Positions 43,674-52,075 of a stretch of DNA of 64,000 bases are shown in pieces. The position numbers were made by a program, and so were the translations under genes. The notes below the pieces were generated by a model that was given only the letters and a program-made list of their open reading frames with translations, made no database searches and was not told the DNA's origin. Position 1 is the first letter of the stretch, and each line of letters opens with the position of its first letter. This stretch comes from JACDBE01 sp963714055 (lineage in GTDB: Bacteria > Actinomycetota > Acidimicrobiia > Spongiisociales > UBA5794): contig OY970227.1 in NCBI GenBank assembly GCA_963714055.1, positions 434,001 to 498,000 on the forward strand. The letters run 5' to 3'.

Positions 43674-44201
43674 CCGGTCGATGGGGACGTCCACCGTCCC
43701 GGTCGCCAGGAACCGGCTTCGGACCACCGGGTCCAAGAGCCGCGCCCGACCGGCCAGCACCAAGAGGTAGGCGAGACCAATCGCCTCCAGCACCCACACC
43801 ACGGGATCGGTGAGCACCGAGACCACGTAGTCACCTGCCGATGCCGCTCCCGACGGGGTGAACCCGAAGCCCAGGAAGGGCCACCAGAGCGTCTCCTGGT
43901 CCCGCCACATGGCATCGAGAAAGAGGTGGAGCAGCATGCCGATGGCGATCAGCATCCATCGCTTCCGGGGCCGGCCCCGTCTGGTGCGCATCACCACCGC
44001 CGCCATCACCACGGCGGAGACCAGCAGGGTGTGGGTGGCCAGTCGCACCGTGTGGAACCGGTCGAAGAGGGCCAGCCCGACCGGAGTGTCGATCAAGTCG
44101 GCGAGGAGCGCCCCGAGGACGAGGAACCGGAGGTCCATCCGGGGGTCTCGGAAAGTCGTCCGGGTGATGGCGATCGTCGCCCCGGCATGCCAGAAGATCA
44201 C
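43665..44201 (-). CDS. membrane-bound metal-dependent hydrolase-like protein (YdjM/DUF457 type)
   Basis: 178 residues with about four membrane helices. The first residues MIFWHAGATIAITRTTF and the stretch HLFLDAMWRDQETLWWPFLG (acidic plus His-rich) match the DUF457 pattern in which histidines and an aspartate could bind metal. It starts at ATG 44201, 28 bp downstream of the zinc-ribbon gene, probably cotranscribed. Function uncertain. Confidence 0.7.
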   Translation of the reverse strand: MIFWHAGATIAITRTTFRDPRMDLRFLVLGALLADLIDTPVGLALFDRFHTVRLATHTLLVSAVVMAAVVMRTRRGRPRKRWMLIAIGMLLHLFLDAMWRDQETLWWPFLGFGFTPSGAASAGDYVVSVLTDPVVWVLEAIGLAYLLVLAGRARLLDPVVRSRFLATGTVDVPIDRSG

Positions 44202-44229
44202 CGGCCGGCCCCACGCCCTTTCCCGGGCG

Positions 44230-44934
44230 TCACGGGACGAGGATCGCCCGGCAGTGCACGCACCGCGGCGGGTCGTCGCGTAGTGCCTCGGCCCGCTCGG
44301 GGGCGGTGAGCCGCAGATGGCAGGCGCCGCACACGCCGTCGTTCAGCCGGGCGGCGGCGACCCCATCGTCCATCGTCGGCCGGATCGACTCGTACAGCTC
44401 GAGGACGTCGGGGTCGATCGCGGCCACCACCTCGCTTCGGTGTCCCTGTTGGACATCGAGCTTGGCGTCGATCTCGGCCCAGGCGGCGCTGATCACCGCC
44501 TCGCGCTCCCCCTTCACCCCTTCGGCGGCAGCCACCTCGGCTTCGAGGCGTTCCAGGCCGGCGGTGAGCTGATCCTTGCGGTCCATGAGAACGAGGACGC
44601 CCTCCTCACGGTCGCGTTGCTGGTTCTTGAGCATCTCGACCTCGCGCCGCAGGTAGTCGGCGTCCCGGGCACTCAGCCCACCGGCGTAGAGCCGGTTCTG
44701 CTCCGTTGCCACCCTCGCCTCGTTGAGGTCGAACTCGCCGGAGACCCGGTCGAGGTCGAGTGACGTCTGCCGGAGGTCGGCGGCGGTCCGGTCGCGCTCC
44801 GCGGTCAAGCCGGTGAGGTGTTGGTGCGCCGCCCGGTACTCCTCGAGCGCCGGAAGCGACTGCCGGTCGTGGCGGAGGCGGTCGATCTCGGTGTCGACGT
44901 CCTGGAGGTCGAGCAGGTTGCTCAGCCCTGTCAT
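44230..44934 (-). CDS. zf-RING_7 (C4 zinc ribbon) coiled-coil protein
   Basis: 234 residues from ATG 44934 (MTGLSNLLDLQDVDTEIDRL). A long antiparallel coiled coil (residues ~5-180) is followed by a zinc ribbon with CGACHLRL and CVHCRAILV, the PF02591 layout found in actinobacteria and in chlamydial CT398, which interacts with secretion and sigma-54 systems there. No catalytic motif. The open frame extends upstream but the internal ATG gives the family register. Confidence 0.9.
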   Translation of the reverse strand: MTGLSNLLDLQDVDTEIDRLRHDRQSLPALEEYRAAHQHLTGLTAERDRTAADLRQTSLDLDRVSGEFDLNEARVATEQNRLYAGGLSARDADYLRREVEMLKNQQRDREEGVLVLMDRKDQLTAGLERLEAEVAAAEGVKGEREAVISAAWAEIDAKLDVQQGHRSEVVAAIDPDVLELYESIRPTMDDGVAAARLNDGVCGACHLRLTAPERAEALRDDPPRCVHCRAILVP

Positions 44935-45069
44935 CCGGTCCAACCGCGCCTCCTCGCTCTCCCGCGCCGGGCGGCAGGGTACCGGATGCGTGACGAAGCC
45001 GACCGCCGGCATATCGCCGCCTCACGAGCTGTTGAGTCGTGGGAAGATCAGAGAAACGCAGGAGGGCCG

Positions 45070-45726
45070 ATGTTCCGCAAGATGACCACCATGCCCGACG
45101 CCGGCGAGGCGCTCCCCGGCCGATCCGAGGCCATGCAGGTTCCCGACACCCACTTCGTGCTCGGGACGCCGACCAAGCCACCGTGGCCCGAGGGTCACGA
45201 GACCGTGGTCTTCGGCATGGGGTGCTTCTGGGGCGCCGAACGGATCTTCTGGAGGATCGACGGCGTGCACAGCACTGCTGTCGGATACGCCGCCGGCGTC
45301 ACCCCGAACCCCACCTACGAGGAAGTCTGCACCGGGCGCACCGGGCACAACGAGGTGGCGCTGGTGGTGTTCGACCCGGCAAAGGTGTCGTTCGAGACCT
45401 TGCTGGCGGCCTTCTGGGAGAACCACGACCCCACCCAGGGGATGCGTCAGGGCAACGACGTCGGCACCCAGTACCGGTCGGGCATCTACGTCACCACCGA
45501 CGAGCAGCGTGAGATCGCCAAGCAGTCGAAGGACCGGTACCAGGAGCTGCTCGGCGGCTCCGGGTACGGCACCATCACCACCGAGATCCTCGACGCCGGC
45601 CCCTTCTACTACGCCGAGACCTACCACCAGCAATATCTCGCCAAGAACCCCAACGGGTATTGCAACCACGGCTTCTGCCAGGTGGCCTATTCAGCACCAA
45701 CGGCGGAGGGCGGCGCGACATCGTGA
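45070..45726 (+). CDS. msrA: peptide-methionine (S)-S-oxide reductase MsrA
   Basis: 218 residues, close to E. coli MsrA including the N-terminal ALPGRSEAM region. Catalytic C52 is in FGMGCFWGAE; the family strings YAAGVTPNPTYEEVCTGRTGH and FWENHDPTQGMRQGNDVGTQ are intact, and the C-terminal resolving cysteines are in NGYCNHGFCQ. It repairs oxidised methionine using thioredoxin. ATG 45070 has GGAGG 6 nt upstream. Divergent from the zinc-ribbon gene. Confidence 0.97.
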   Translation: MFRKMTTMPDAGEALPGRSEAMQVPDTHFVLGTPTKPPWPEGHETVVFGMGCFWGAERIFWRIDGVHSTAVGYAAGVTPNPTYEEVCTGRTGHNEVALVVFDPAKVSFETLLAAFWENHDPTQGMRQGNDVGTQYRSGIYVTTDEQREIAKQSKDRYQELLGGSGYGTITTEILDAGPFYYAETYHQQYLAKNPNGYCNHGFCQVAYSAPTAEGGATS

Positions 45727-46186
45727 CCGAGCGAACGGACGACGCCTCGTATGGGGCGAAGGCCGGTGGGCCGCATCGCGGCAGTTGGCCTCTCCCGAAC
45801 TGGCTGTCGTGTTGGTCGGCGGTGTCGCTCGGCTCGCCATGGGCCTAGACGAGAACAGAGCCCAGTGGTTCACGCCGTCGCCGCTGCGCAGTCACGAGCT
45901 GCTCGAATCACGGCTCCCGCTCGCTGCAGTCTCTCTGCCCATCAGCAACAATCCCGCCGTCGGTAGGCTCGCCAACGTCCTGCGGGAGCATCTCGGGATC
46001 TAGAGCGGGAACCATCGGAAAGCGCATCCGAGCTACGCCAAGAGGTGACGGGGTGCCGCCCCCTCCCCACGGCCCAGAAGGTCGGCGGGTGACGGAAAGG
46101 TCGTTCGACCCAGCTCGCCGCTGTAAGAAGACGGTGCGTCCGGTGTCACACATTCGTCAGTACCCCTCCCAACAAGGAACCAACGC
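45727..46186. other. 460-bp stretch without a convincing gene; candidate small ORF 45839-46003
   Basis: Codon bias is weaker here and base composition visibly less GC-rich than in the neighbours. One frame from ATG 45839 gives 54 residues (MGLDENRAQWFTPSPLRSHE...VGRLANVLREHLGI) with plausible composition, and the same frame stays open upstream through ELAVVLVGGVARLA without a start codon of its own, as in a decayed gene. No domain recognised. Confidence 0.35.
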
Positions 46187-46627
46187 GTGACCTTCTCAGC
46201 AGTGTGGAGCCGGAGGCTCCGCGTCGCCCTCGCTCTCCTCGTTCTCGTCCCCACTCTCCTGCTCGCCACCGGTGGCGGTGAAGCGAGAGCAGCGACCTGG
46301 GTCACCATCGGCTCGGGTTGGGCCACCGGCAAGGCCCCGGACATCAGAGTGGAGACCACCACGAAGCCGAAGCCGCGGCAACTGCGTTTCCAGGTTGTGA
46401 ACCAGGCCACCACCAAGCGCACCTTCTCGGTGTTCTGGGACCGCTGGTGTGACAAGGGTTGGGACTCCTCGACCACATCGGGCTTCTACGAGGTAACGAT
46501 CGCCAGGGGTGCAACCCACACCAAGACGGTGAGGGTCCCGTTGGGCCAAGACTCCTGCGACCTCGACGTGTGGGTGTATCCCGAGACCGGCGGCAAGCTG
46601 ACGCTGCGCCTGCAGGCCACCTACTAG
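46187..46627 (+). CDS. secreted protein of unknown function (146 aa)
   Basis: GTG start with AAGGA 9 nt upstream. Signal peptide RRLRVALALLVLVPTLLLATGGGEARA (Ala-x-Ala), then an all-beta domain (ATWVTIGSGWATG, RFQVVNQATTKRTFSVFWDRW, GFYEVTIARGATHTKTVRV, CDLDVWVYPE) with only two cysteines (in DRWCDKGW and DSCDLD), which probably pair. Not recognised. It lies in the looser region and lacks a partner gene. Confidence 0.7.
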   Translation: MTFSAVWSRRLRVALALLVLVPTLLLATGGGEARAATWVTIGSGWATGKAPDIRVETTTKPKPRQLRFQVVNQATTKRTFSVFWDRWCDKGWDSSTTSGFYEVTIARGATHTKTVRVPLGQDSCDLDVWVYPETGGKLTLRLQATY

Positions 46628-46715
46628 AGCGAACGGGCCGCCTCTCAGCGCCTGTCGGACCCTGCCCCTCCCCGGTTCCCCCTAAGTGGGCGGTAGCGAG
46701 GGCTCGGGCACGAAC

Positions 46716-47090
46716 TCAGCTCCCGGCGTCTTGGACGGATCGGGAGAGCAGACAGAACTCATTGCCTTCGGGATCGCAGAGGACCACCCACGTGGCGTCT
46801 GCCCCCTGGCCCACGTCCGTGCGCCGCGCCCCCAGGCCGAGGAGCCGCTCCAGCTCATCGGCTGTGGCTATGCCGTCGGCGCGAACGTCGAAGTGCAGTC
46901 GGTTCTTGACGGTCTTCCTCTCAGGCACTGCCACCACGTCGATCGTCGGCCACGATCCATCCGGCGGTCCAATGCTGATGACGCTGCCGTCCTCCTCGAC
47001 GACCTGCCAGCCGAGGACGCGGCACCAGAAGTCTGCGACCAGACGTGGCTGCGCAGCGTCGATCGAGATGACCGCTATGCGACTGGACAT
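46716..47090 (-). CDS. VOC-family (glyoxalase-like) protein
   Basis: 124 residues from ATG 47090 (MSSRIAVISIDAAQPRLVAD). The vicinal-oxygen-chelate fold shows two beta-alpha-beta3 modules: VADFWCRVLGWQVVEEDGSVISI and LHFDVRADGIATADELERLL with the closing WVVLCDPEGNEFCLL. It resembles the Glyoxalase_6 subgroup. Substrates vary (antibiotic, dioxygenase, binding). The frame continues upstream but the internal ATG fits the domain start. Confidence 0.85.
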   Translation of the reverse strand: MSSRIAVISIDAAQPRLVADFWCRVLGWQVVEEDGSVISIGPPDGSWPTIDVVAVPERKTVKNRLHFDVRADGIATADELERLLGLGARRTDVGQGADATWVVLCDPEGNEFCLLSRSVQDAGS

Positions 47091-47230
47091 GCCGGGTCGA
47101 CAGGGCGGTGGGGCTTGGGCACGAACTGAGTCCTTCAACAGGCGCCGGCCCACCATATCCGCATGCGAGCCCGAGCACGATGACGGGAGCCCCGGTACGC
47201 TGGCCGGCCCCTGGCCGTAGGAGGCTTTAC

Positions 47231-47671
47231 GTGAGCACCGATGAGAACAAGGCCGTCGTCCGACGGTGGTTCAGCGAAGTCGTGAGCAACGGCGACATGA
47301 ACTCACTGGATGAGATATGCGCCGTCTGCCATCCGGCGTTCGTGATGGTGCAGGGCGTGGTCGAGCCCCCTCCTGAAGGCATCTCCGGTCTCAAGGACCT
47401 CATCGCCCGCTTCCGTACCGCGTTCCCGGATTTCACGGCCACGGTCGAGGAGCAGGTCGCCGAAGGGGACAAGGTCGTCAGCCGGCTGACCGTGACCGGG
47501 ACGCACGAGGGCGAATTCATGGGCACACCGGCGACCGGCAAGTCTTTCAAGGTCGGAGGCGCCAGCATCTGGGAGGTTCGGGGTGGCCAGTTGATCTCCG
47601 AGTGGGTCAGCTGGGACTCGATGAGCATGCTGCAGCAGCTCGGAGTGCCAGCTCCCGAGCCGGCTTCTTGA
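47231..47671 (+). CDS. SnoaL-like ester cyclase family protein
   Basis: 146 residues from a GTG (VSTDENKAVVRRWFSEVVSN). The SnoaL polyketide cyclase pattern is good: HPAFVMVQGVVEPPPEGISGLKDLIARFRTAFPDFTATVEEQVAEGDKVVSRLTVTGTHEGEF contains the family's 'FPD', 'GDKVV.R.T..GTH.GE' features. Third such protein in the window, not closely similar to the other two. Stand-alone. Confidence 0.88.
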   Translation: MSTDENKAVVRRWFSEVVSNGDMNSLDEICAVCHPAFVMVQGVVEPPPEGISGLKDLIARFRTAFPDFTATVEEQVAEGDKVVSRLTVTGTHEGEFMGTPATGKSFKVGGASIWEVRGGQLISEWVSWDSMSMLQQLGVPAPEPAS

Positions 47672-47739
47672 GTGGAGTAAGCAGGATCAGCCGCATCGGA
47701 CCGGTGTGAGCGCGGCGTCGGCTGGGTAGGTTCGCCGCC

Positions 47740-48390
47740 ATGAAGGTCTTCGTAACCGGCGGCACCGGGGTCATCGGTCGCCACACCATCCCCCTGCTGA
47801 CCGACGCCGGCCACGACGTCGACGCCCCGGGCCATCACGACCTGGACCTGCTCGACCCGGATGCGGTGCGTGACGCCGTCGCCCCGGCGGACGCCGTGCT
47901 CCACTTCGCCACCAGGATCCCGCCACCGGAGCAGAGAGGCGAGCCGGAGAACTGGGCGGAGAACGACCGACTGCGCGGCGAGGGGACACCAATCCTGGCC
48001 CGGGCCGCACTGGTCGGGTCGGTCGACCTGCTCCTCATGCCGACCGTCGCCTTCGTCTACCCGCCCGGGCCGTCCGACGAATCCACGCGCATCAGGGACG
48101 ACCTGCCCTTCTTCCTGAACACTGCGCTGGTCGCCGAGCAGGCGGTAGCCGGGTTCACCCAATCGGGGCGCCGCGGGATCGTGCTGCGGCTCGGGCTCCT
48201 CTACGGGCCCGGCACCGGCTCGGACGGGCCCGACGACTACTTCGGAACCACCCTCGAGATCGGTGACGCTGCCAGGGCGATCGTTGCCGCCCTCGACGCC
48301 CCGGCCGGGTTGTACAACGTGGTGGCCGACGGCGAGCCCGTGTCCAACCGCCTGTTCCGCGAGACGACGGGCTGGACCCCGACCACCTGA
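47740..48390 (+). CDS. NAD-dependent epimerase/dehydratase-like (atypical SDR)
   Basis: 216 residues. Glycine-rich motif VFVTGGTGVIGRHTIPLLTDAG at the N-terminus and RLGLLYGPGTGSDGPDD later, but the usual YxxxK is not seen (a gap of residues compared with typical ~300-aa relatives), so the protein is short and may be a reduced or binding member. It ends 79 bp before the ABC exporter pair. Confidence 0.75.
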   Translation: MKVFVTGGTGVIGRHTIPLLTDAGHDVDAPGHHDLDLLDPDAVRDAVAPADAVLHFATRIPPPEQRGEPENWAENDRLRGEGTPILARAALVGSVDLLLMPTVAFVYPPGPSDESTRIRDDLPFFLNTALVAEQAVAGFTQSGRRGIVLRLGLLYGPGTGSDGPDDYFGTTLEIGDAARAIVAALDAPAGLYNVVADGEPVSNRLFRETTGWTPTT

Positions 48391-48433
48391 CCGGTGACCG
48401 GCCGGGCCCGTGAGCAGCGGCTTGGCCTGCCGG

Positions 48434-48439
48434 TAGAGT
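48434..48439 (+). promoter_or_regulatory. -10-like element before the ABC exporter pair
   Basis: TAGAGT, 30 bp before the ATG at 48470, in the otherwise GC-rich gap. TTGGCC is only 6 bp upstream of it and is not a correctly spaced -35. Weak call. Confidence 0.3.
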
Positions 48440-48469
48440 CGGGCATCCACTCCTCCGCTGCAGGTCCTC

Positions 48470-50284
48470 ATGTCCGACCAACCTCAGACGCTGCGCGCCG
48501 CCCTCGCCTCCGGGCTGCGGCTGATCGGGTATTTCGTCAAACAGCACCCGTGGTCGTTCGCCCTCGCCGCCACCGGGGCCGCCTTCTTCGCCGGCGCCAT
48601 CGTCGCCTCGGCGGTGGTGATCGGTAGGGCGACCGACCAGGTCATCGTCCCTGTGCTCGACGGGGGCGAACCGATCGACGGGCGGCTGGCACCGGCGGTG
48701 TGGGCTGTGGTCGCCGTGGCCACCTGGAAGGCGGCCGCCATCGTGCTGAGGCGGAGCGGGGCCAGCTACCTGTTCTTCGCCAACCAGGCCGACCTGCGAC
48801 TGGGGCTGATCGACCGCATCCTGCGGCTGGAGCTGTCGTGGTACCGGCGGCAGACCGTCGGCGACCTGCTCGCCGTCACCGACGCCGACACCAGCCAGTC
48901 CACGTTCATCCTGAACCCGCTGCCGTTCTCCACCGGGGCGTCCCTCCTACTCATCGGGTCGGTGGTGATGATCGCCTTCATCGACCCGCTGCTGGCGGCG
49001 ATCGCCCTCGTCGCCCTGGTCGGTCTGCTCTCCATCGACGTCCGCGGGAGCTGGCGCACCTTCGAGCAGTACCAAGAGGTCCAGGAGGAGCGCGGACTGG
49101 TGGCCCGGGTGGCCCACGAGAGCTTCGACGGTGCCCTCACCGTCAAGGCTCTGGGCCGCGAGGACACCGAGACGGCCCGGTTCGAACGGTCATCGGACAA
49201 CCTGCGGCGCATGTTGACCAGCGTCGGGATAACGTTCTCCACGTACCGGGTGGTGGTCGAGGGTCTGCTGTCGGTGGTCACCGTGGTGATGCTGGTGGCC
49301 GGGGCGATCCGCATCGAGGCGGCGGCGGTCACCCCGGGCGAGGTGATCACCATCGCCTACCTCCTGTCGCTGTTGTTCATCCCGATCCGCATCATCGGCT
49401 TCATGCTCTGGGACATGTCGCACTCGACGGCGGCGTGGCGGCGGATCCAGCGGGTGCTGACCGCCGACGAGCTGGTCGAGTACGGAACCCTGGAGACCCG
49501 GTTGTGGCCCAGCGGGGCGGAGGTCGACGGCGCCTCGATCGGGTTCGGCTACCTGCCCGATCAGCCGGTCCTGCTCGACGTGCACCTCGACATCCGTTCG
49601 GGCAAGGTGGTCGCGGTCGTCGGCCCAACCGGGTCCGGCAAGTCGACGCTGGTGACGCTGCTCGCCCGGCTCTGGGACCCGGGATCCGGATCGATCACCA
49701 TCGACGGCGCCGATCTGCGCGAGTTCGCCCGGTCCGCCCTGCCCGGCGAGGTCGCCTTCGTCGGTCAGGACGCCTTCCTCTTCGACGACACGGTGCGGGG
49801 CAACATCGCCTTCGGCACCGACGCCGACGACGATGCAGTGCGGACGGCCGCAGACGTTGCCGGCGCCACCGGGTTCATCGAGCAGCTCCCCCAGCGGTGG
49901 GACACGCTGGTTGGTGAGCGGGGCACCACCTTGTCCGGTGGCCAGCGGCAGCGCATCGCCCTCGCCCGGGCGCTGGTGCGCCGCCCCCGGCTACTGATCC
50001 TCGACGACGCCACCTCGGCGGTCGACCCGTCGGTGGAGACCCGGATCCTCGAGCGGCTCAAGGTCGTCGAGCTCCCGTCGACCGTGGTGATGGTCGCCTA
50101 TCGCCGCTCGTCGATCATGCTCGCCGACGAGGTGGTGTTCGTCGACGACGGTCGGGTCATCGCCCACGGAACCCACGACGACCTGATGACCTCCGTCCCC
50201 GGTTATGCCCGCATCCTCGAGGCATACGAGCGTGATGCCGAGGCCCGGTCCGCCGGCGCCGTGGCACGTGCGGAGAAGCCGTGA
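48470..50284 (+). CDS. ABC exporter subunit 1 (membrane plus ATPase, degenerate site)
   Basis: 604 residues: six helices in the N-terminal half (LAATGAAFFAGAIVASAVVI and others) and a C-terminal ATPase with Walker A VGPTGSGKSTL, signature LSGGQRQRIALARAL and Walker B LLILDDATSAVDP. The catalytic glutamate after Walker B is replaced by Asp and the H-loop histidine by Tyr (VAYRRSS), the pattern of the non-hydrolysing subunit in heterodimeric exporters such as TM287/288. Coupled by GTGA to subunit 2. Confidence 0.93.
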   Translation: MSDQPQTLRAALASGLRLIGYFVKQHPWSFALAATGAAFFAGAIVASAVVIGRATDQVIVPVLDGGEPIDGRLAPAVWAVVAVATWKAAAIVLRRSGASYLFFANQADLRLGLIDRILRLELSWYRRQTVGDLLAVTDADTSQSTFILNPLPFSTGASLLLIGSVVMIAFIDPLLAAIALVALVGLLSIDVRGSWRTFEQYQEVQEERGLVARVAHESFDGALTVKALGREDTETARFERSSDNLRRMLTSVGITFSTYRVVVEGLLSVVTVVMLVAGAIRIEAAAVTPGEVITIAYLLSLLFIPIRIIGFMLWDMSHSTAAWRRIQRVLTADELVEYGTLETRLWPSGAEVDGASIGFGYLPDQPVLLDVHLDIRSGKVVAVVGPTGSGKSTLVTLLARLWDPGSGSITIDGADLREFARSALPGEVAFVGQDAFLFDDTVRGNIAFGTDADDDAVRTAADVAGATGFIEQLPQRWDTLVGERGTTLSGGQRQRIALARALVRRPRLLILDDATSAVDPSVETRILERLKVVELPSTVVMVAYRRSSIMLADEVVFVDDGRVIAHGTHDDLMTSVPGYARILEAYERDAEARSAGAVARAEKP

Positions 50285-52068
50285 CCACCGCCGACCAGAC
50301 CATGTCGACTTCTCGGGCGTTGCGGCGCATGCTGGTCGAGGCTCCGGCGCTGCGGCGCGGGCTGGTCGTGACGATCCTCCTCGCCGCCCTGGGGACGGCG
50401 ATCCAGATCGTGGTCCCCGTCGTCGTCCAGCGGATCATCGACAACGAGATCCTGGCGCCGGCCGGGGTCGATGTCGGCGGTGTGCTGACGCTCGGCGCGG
50501 TGGCTGTCGGAGCGATGCTGGCGGCGATGGTGGTGCGCCGGCTGGCGCTGGTGCGGCTGGCCACCCAGGCGGCTCAGGGGCTGTCCGACCTCCGGGTGGG
50601 AGCCTTCTCGCACCTCCACCGCCTCGACGTGCTACACGTCGAGGCGGAGCGACGCGGGTCGCTGGTCGCCCGGGTCACCAGTGACATAGCCGCCATCCAG
50701 GACTTCGTCGACTGGGGAGGAGTGGGGCTCCTCATCGGCAGCGCCCAGGTGGTGATGGCAGTGGCGATGATGCTGGCCTTCGAGTGGCGGCTGGCGCTGT
50801 TCGTGCTCGCCGGGGTGGTGCTCTACGGGCTGCTCCTGGTTCTGTTCCAGCGGGTGCTGCAACGACTGCACGACCAGGTCCGGAGACGCGTTGGTGACAC
50901 GATGTCGGCCATGGGTGAGGCGGTTTCGGGACTCCCGGTGGTGCGCGCCTACGGGACGGAGGACGCCACGGTGGCCAAGGTCCGTTCGGTGATCGACGAG
51001 CAATTCAAGGTGGAGCACCGCACCTTCGTGGTGGGCGCCGCCCTGTTCTCCAGCGCCGAGATCTTCGCCGGTGCGATCACGGCAGGGGTCATCGCCTTCG
51101 GCGTCGCCCTCGGCCCGGGGTGGGGCCTCACCGCCGGGACCCTGCTCGGCCTCCTGTTCCTGGTGACCCTGCTGGTGGAGCCGGTGCAGACCCTGGTGGA
51201 AACCCTCGACCAGGCCCAATCGGCGGCCTCGGGTGTCCGGCGCATCGTCGAGGTGCTCGACACCCCGATCGTCATCGCCGACCCGGTCGACGGCGCCATC
51301 CTGCCGGGGGGCGCCCTCGACGTCGCCTTCGAGGGAGTGCGGTTCCGGTACCCGGCCGGGGACGACGTGTTGCAGGACGTCACCGTCACCATCCCGGCCG
51401 GAGCCCGCGTCGCCGTGGTTGGGGAGACTGGGTCGGGTAAATCGACCTTCTCCAAGCTGGCCACCCGGCTGCTCGACCCCACGGCGGGCAGGGTGCTGAT
51501 CGGCGGCGTGCCGGTCGATCAGGTCGCCTTCGACAGCCTGCGCCGGCGCATTGTCTTCGTCCCCCAGGAGGGCTTTCTGTTCGACACGACGATCGCCGAC
51601 AACGTCCGGTACGGCAGCCCGGACGCCACCGACGCCGAGGTCGTCGAGGCGTTCTCCGACCTCGAGCTCGACGGATGGCTGGCGTCGCTCCCCGCCGGGG
51701 CCGCCACCGAGGTCGGTGAGCGGGGTAGTGCCCTCTCCGCCGGCGAACGGCAGTTGGTGGCGCTGGCCCGGGCTTGGATCGCCGACCCGGCGGTGTTGGT
51801 GCTCGATGAGGCGACGTCGGCGGTCGACCCCGCCCTCGAGGTGCAGATCCGTCGGGCCATGGAGCACCTCACCGAGTCCCGCACCTCGATCACGGTCGCC
51901 CACCGGCTGTCCACGGCGGAAGCGGCGGACTGGGTGCTGGTGTTCGACGAGGGTCGCCTTGTGGAGCGCGGCTCCCATGAGGACCTGCTGGCGCTCGGCG
52001 GCGTCTACGCCGACCTCCACACCGATTGGGCGGCCGGCACGTCGGGGGTCGTAACCCCCTCCGGCTGA
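50281..52068 (+). CDS. ABC exporter subunit 2 (membrane plus ATPase, catalytic)
   Basis: 595 residues from a GTG overlapping the previous stop. Six N-terminal helices and an ATPase domain with Walker A VGETGSGKSTF, signature LSAGERQLVALARAW, Walker B VLVLDEATSAVDP (Glu present) and H-loop TVAHRLSTAE. This supplies the intact Walker B glutamate and H-loop, while its signature is LSAGERQ rather than LSGGQ. Together with subunit 1 it forms a type IV-like multidrug or lipid exporter. Cargo not predictable. Confidence 0.93.
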   Translation: MTTADQTMSTSRALRRMLVEAPALRRGLVVTILLAALGTAIQIVVPVVVQRIIDNEILAPAGVDVGGVLTLGAVAVGAMLAAMVVRRLALVRLATQAAQGLSDLRVGAFSHLHRLDVLHVEAERRGSLVARVTSDIAAIQDFVDWGGVGLLIGSAQVVMAVAMMLAFEWRLALFVLAGVVLYGLLLVLFQRVLQRLHDQVRRRVGDTMSAMGEAVSGLPVVRAYGTEDATVAKVRSVIDEQFKVEHRTFVVGAALFSSAEIFAGAITAGVIAFGVALGPGWGLTAGTLLGLLFLVTLLVEPVQTLVETLDQAQSAASGVRRIVEVLDTPIVIADPVDGAILPGGALDVAFEGVRFRYPAGDDVLQDVTVTIPAGARVAVVGETGSGKSTFSKLATRLLDPTAGRVLIGGVPVDQVAFDSLRRRIVFVPQEGFLFDTTIADNVRYGSPDATDAEVVEAFSDLELDGWLASLPAGAATEVGERGSALSAGERQLVALARAWIADPAVLVLDEATSAVDPALEVQIRRAMEHLTESRTSITVAHRLSTAEAADWVLVFDEGRLVERGSHEDLLALGGVYADLHTDWAAGTSGVVTPSG

Positions 52069-52075
52069 CGGGACA

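Noticed and set aside
47740..48390. Truncated pseudogene of an SDR
   Set aside because: The short length and missing YxxxK are notable, but start, stop and codon use are normal, so it is kept as an atypical SDR gene.
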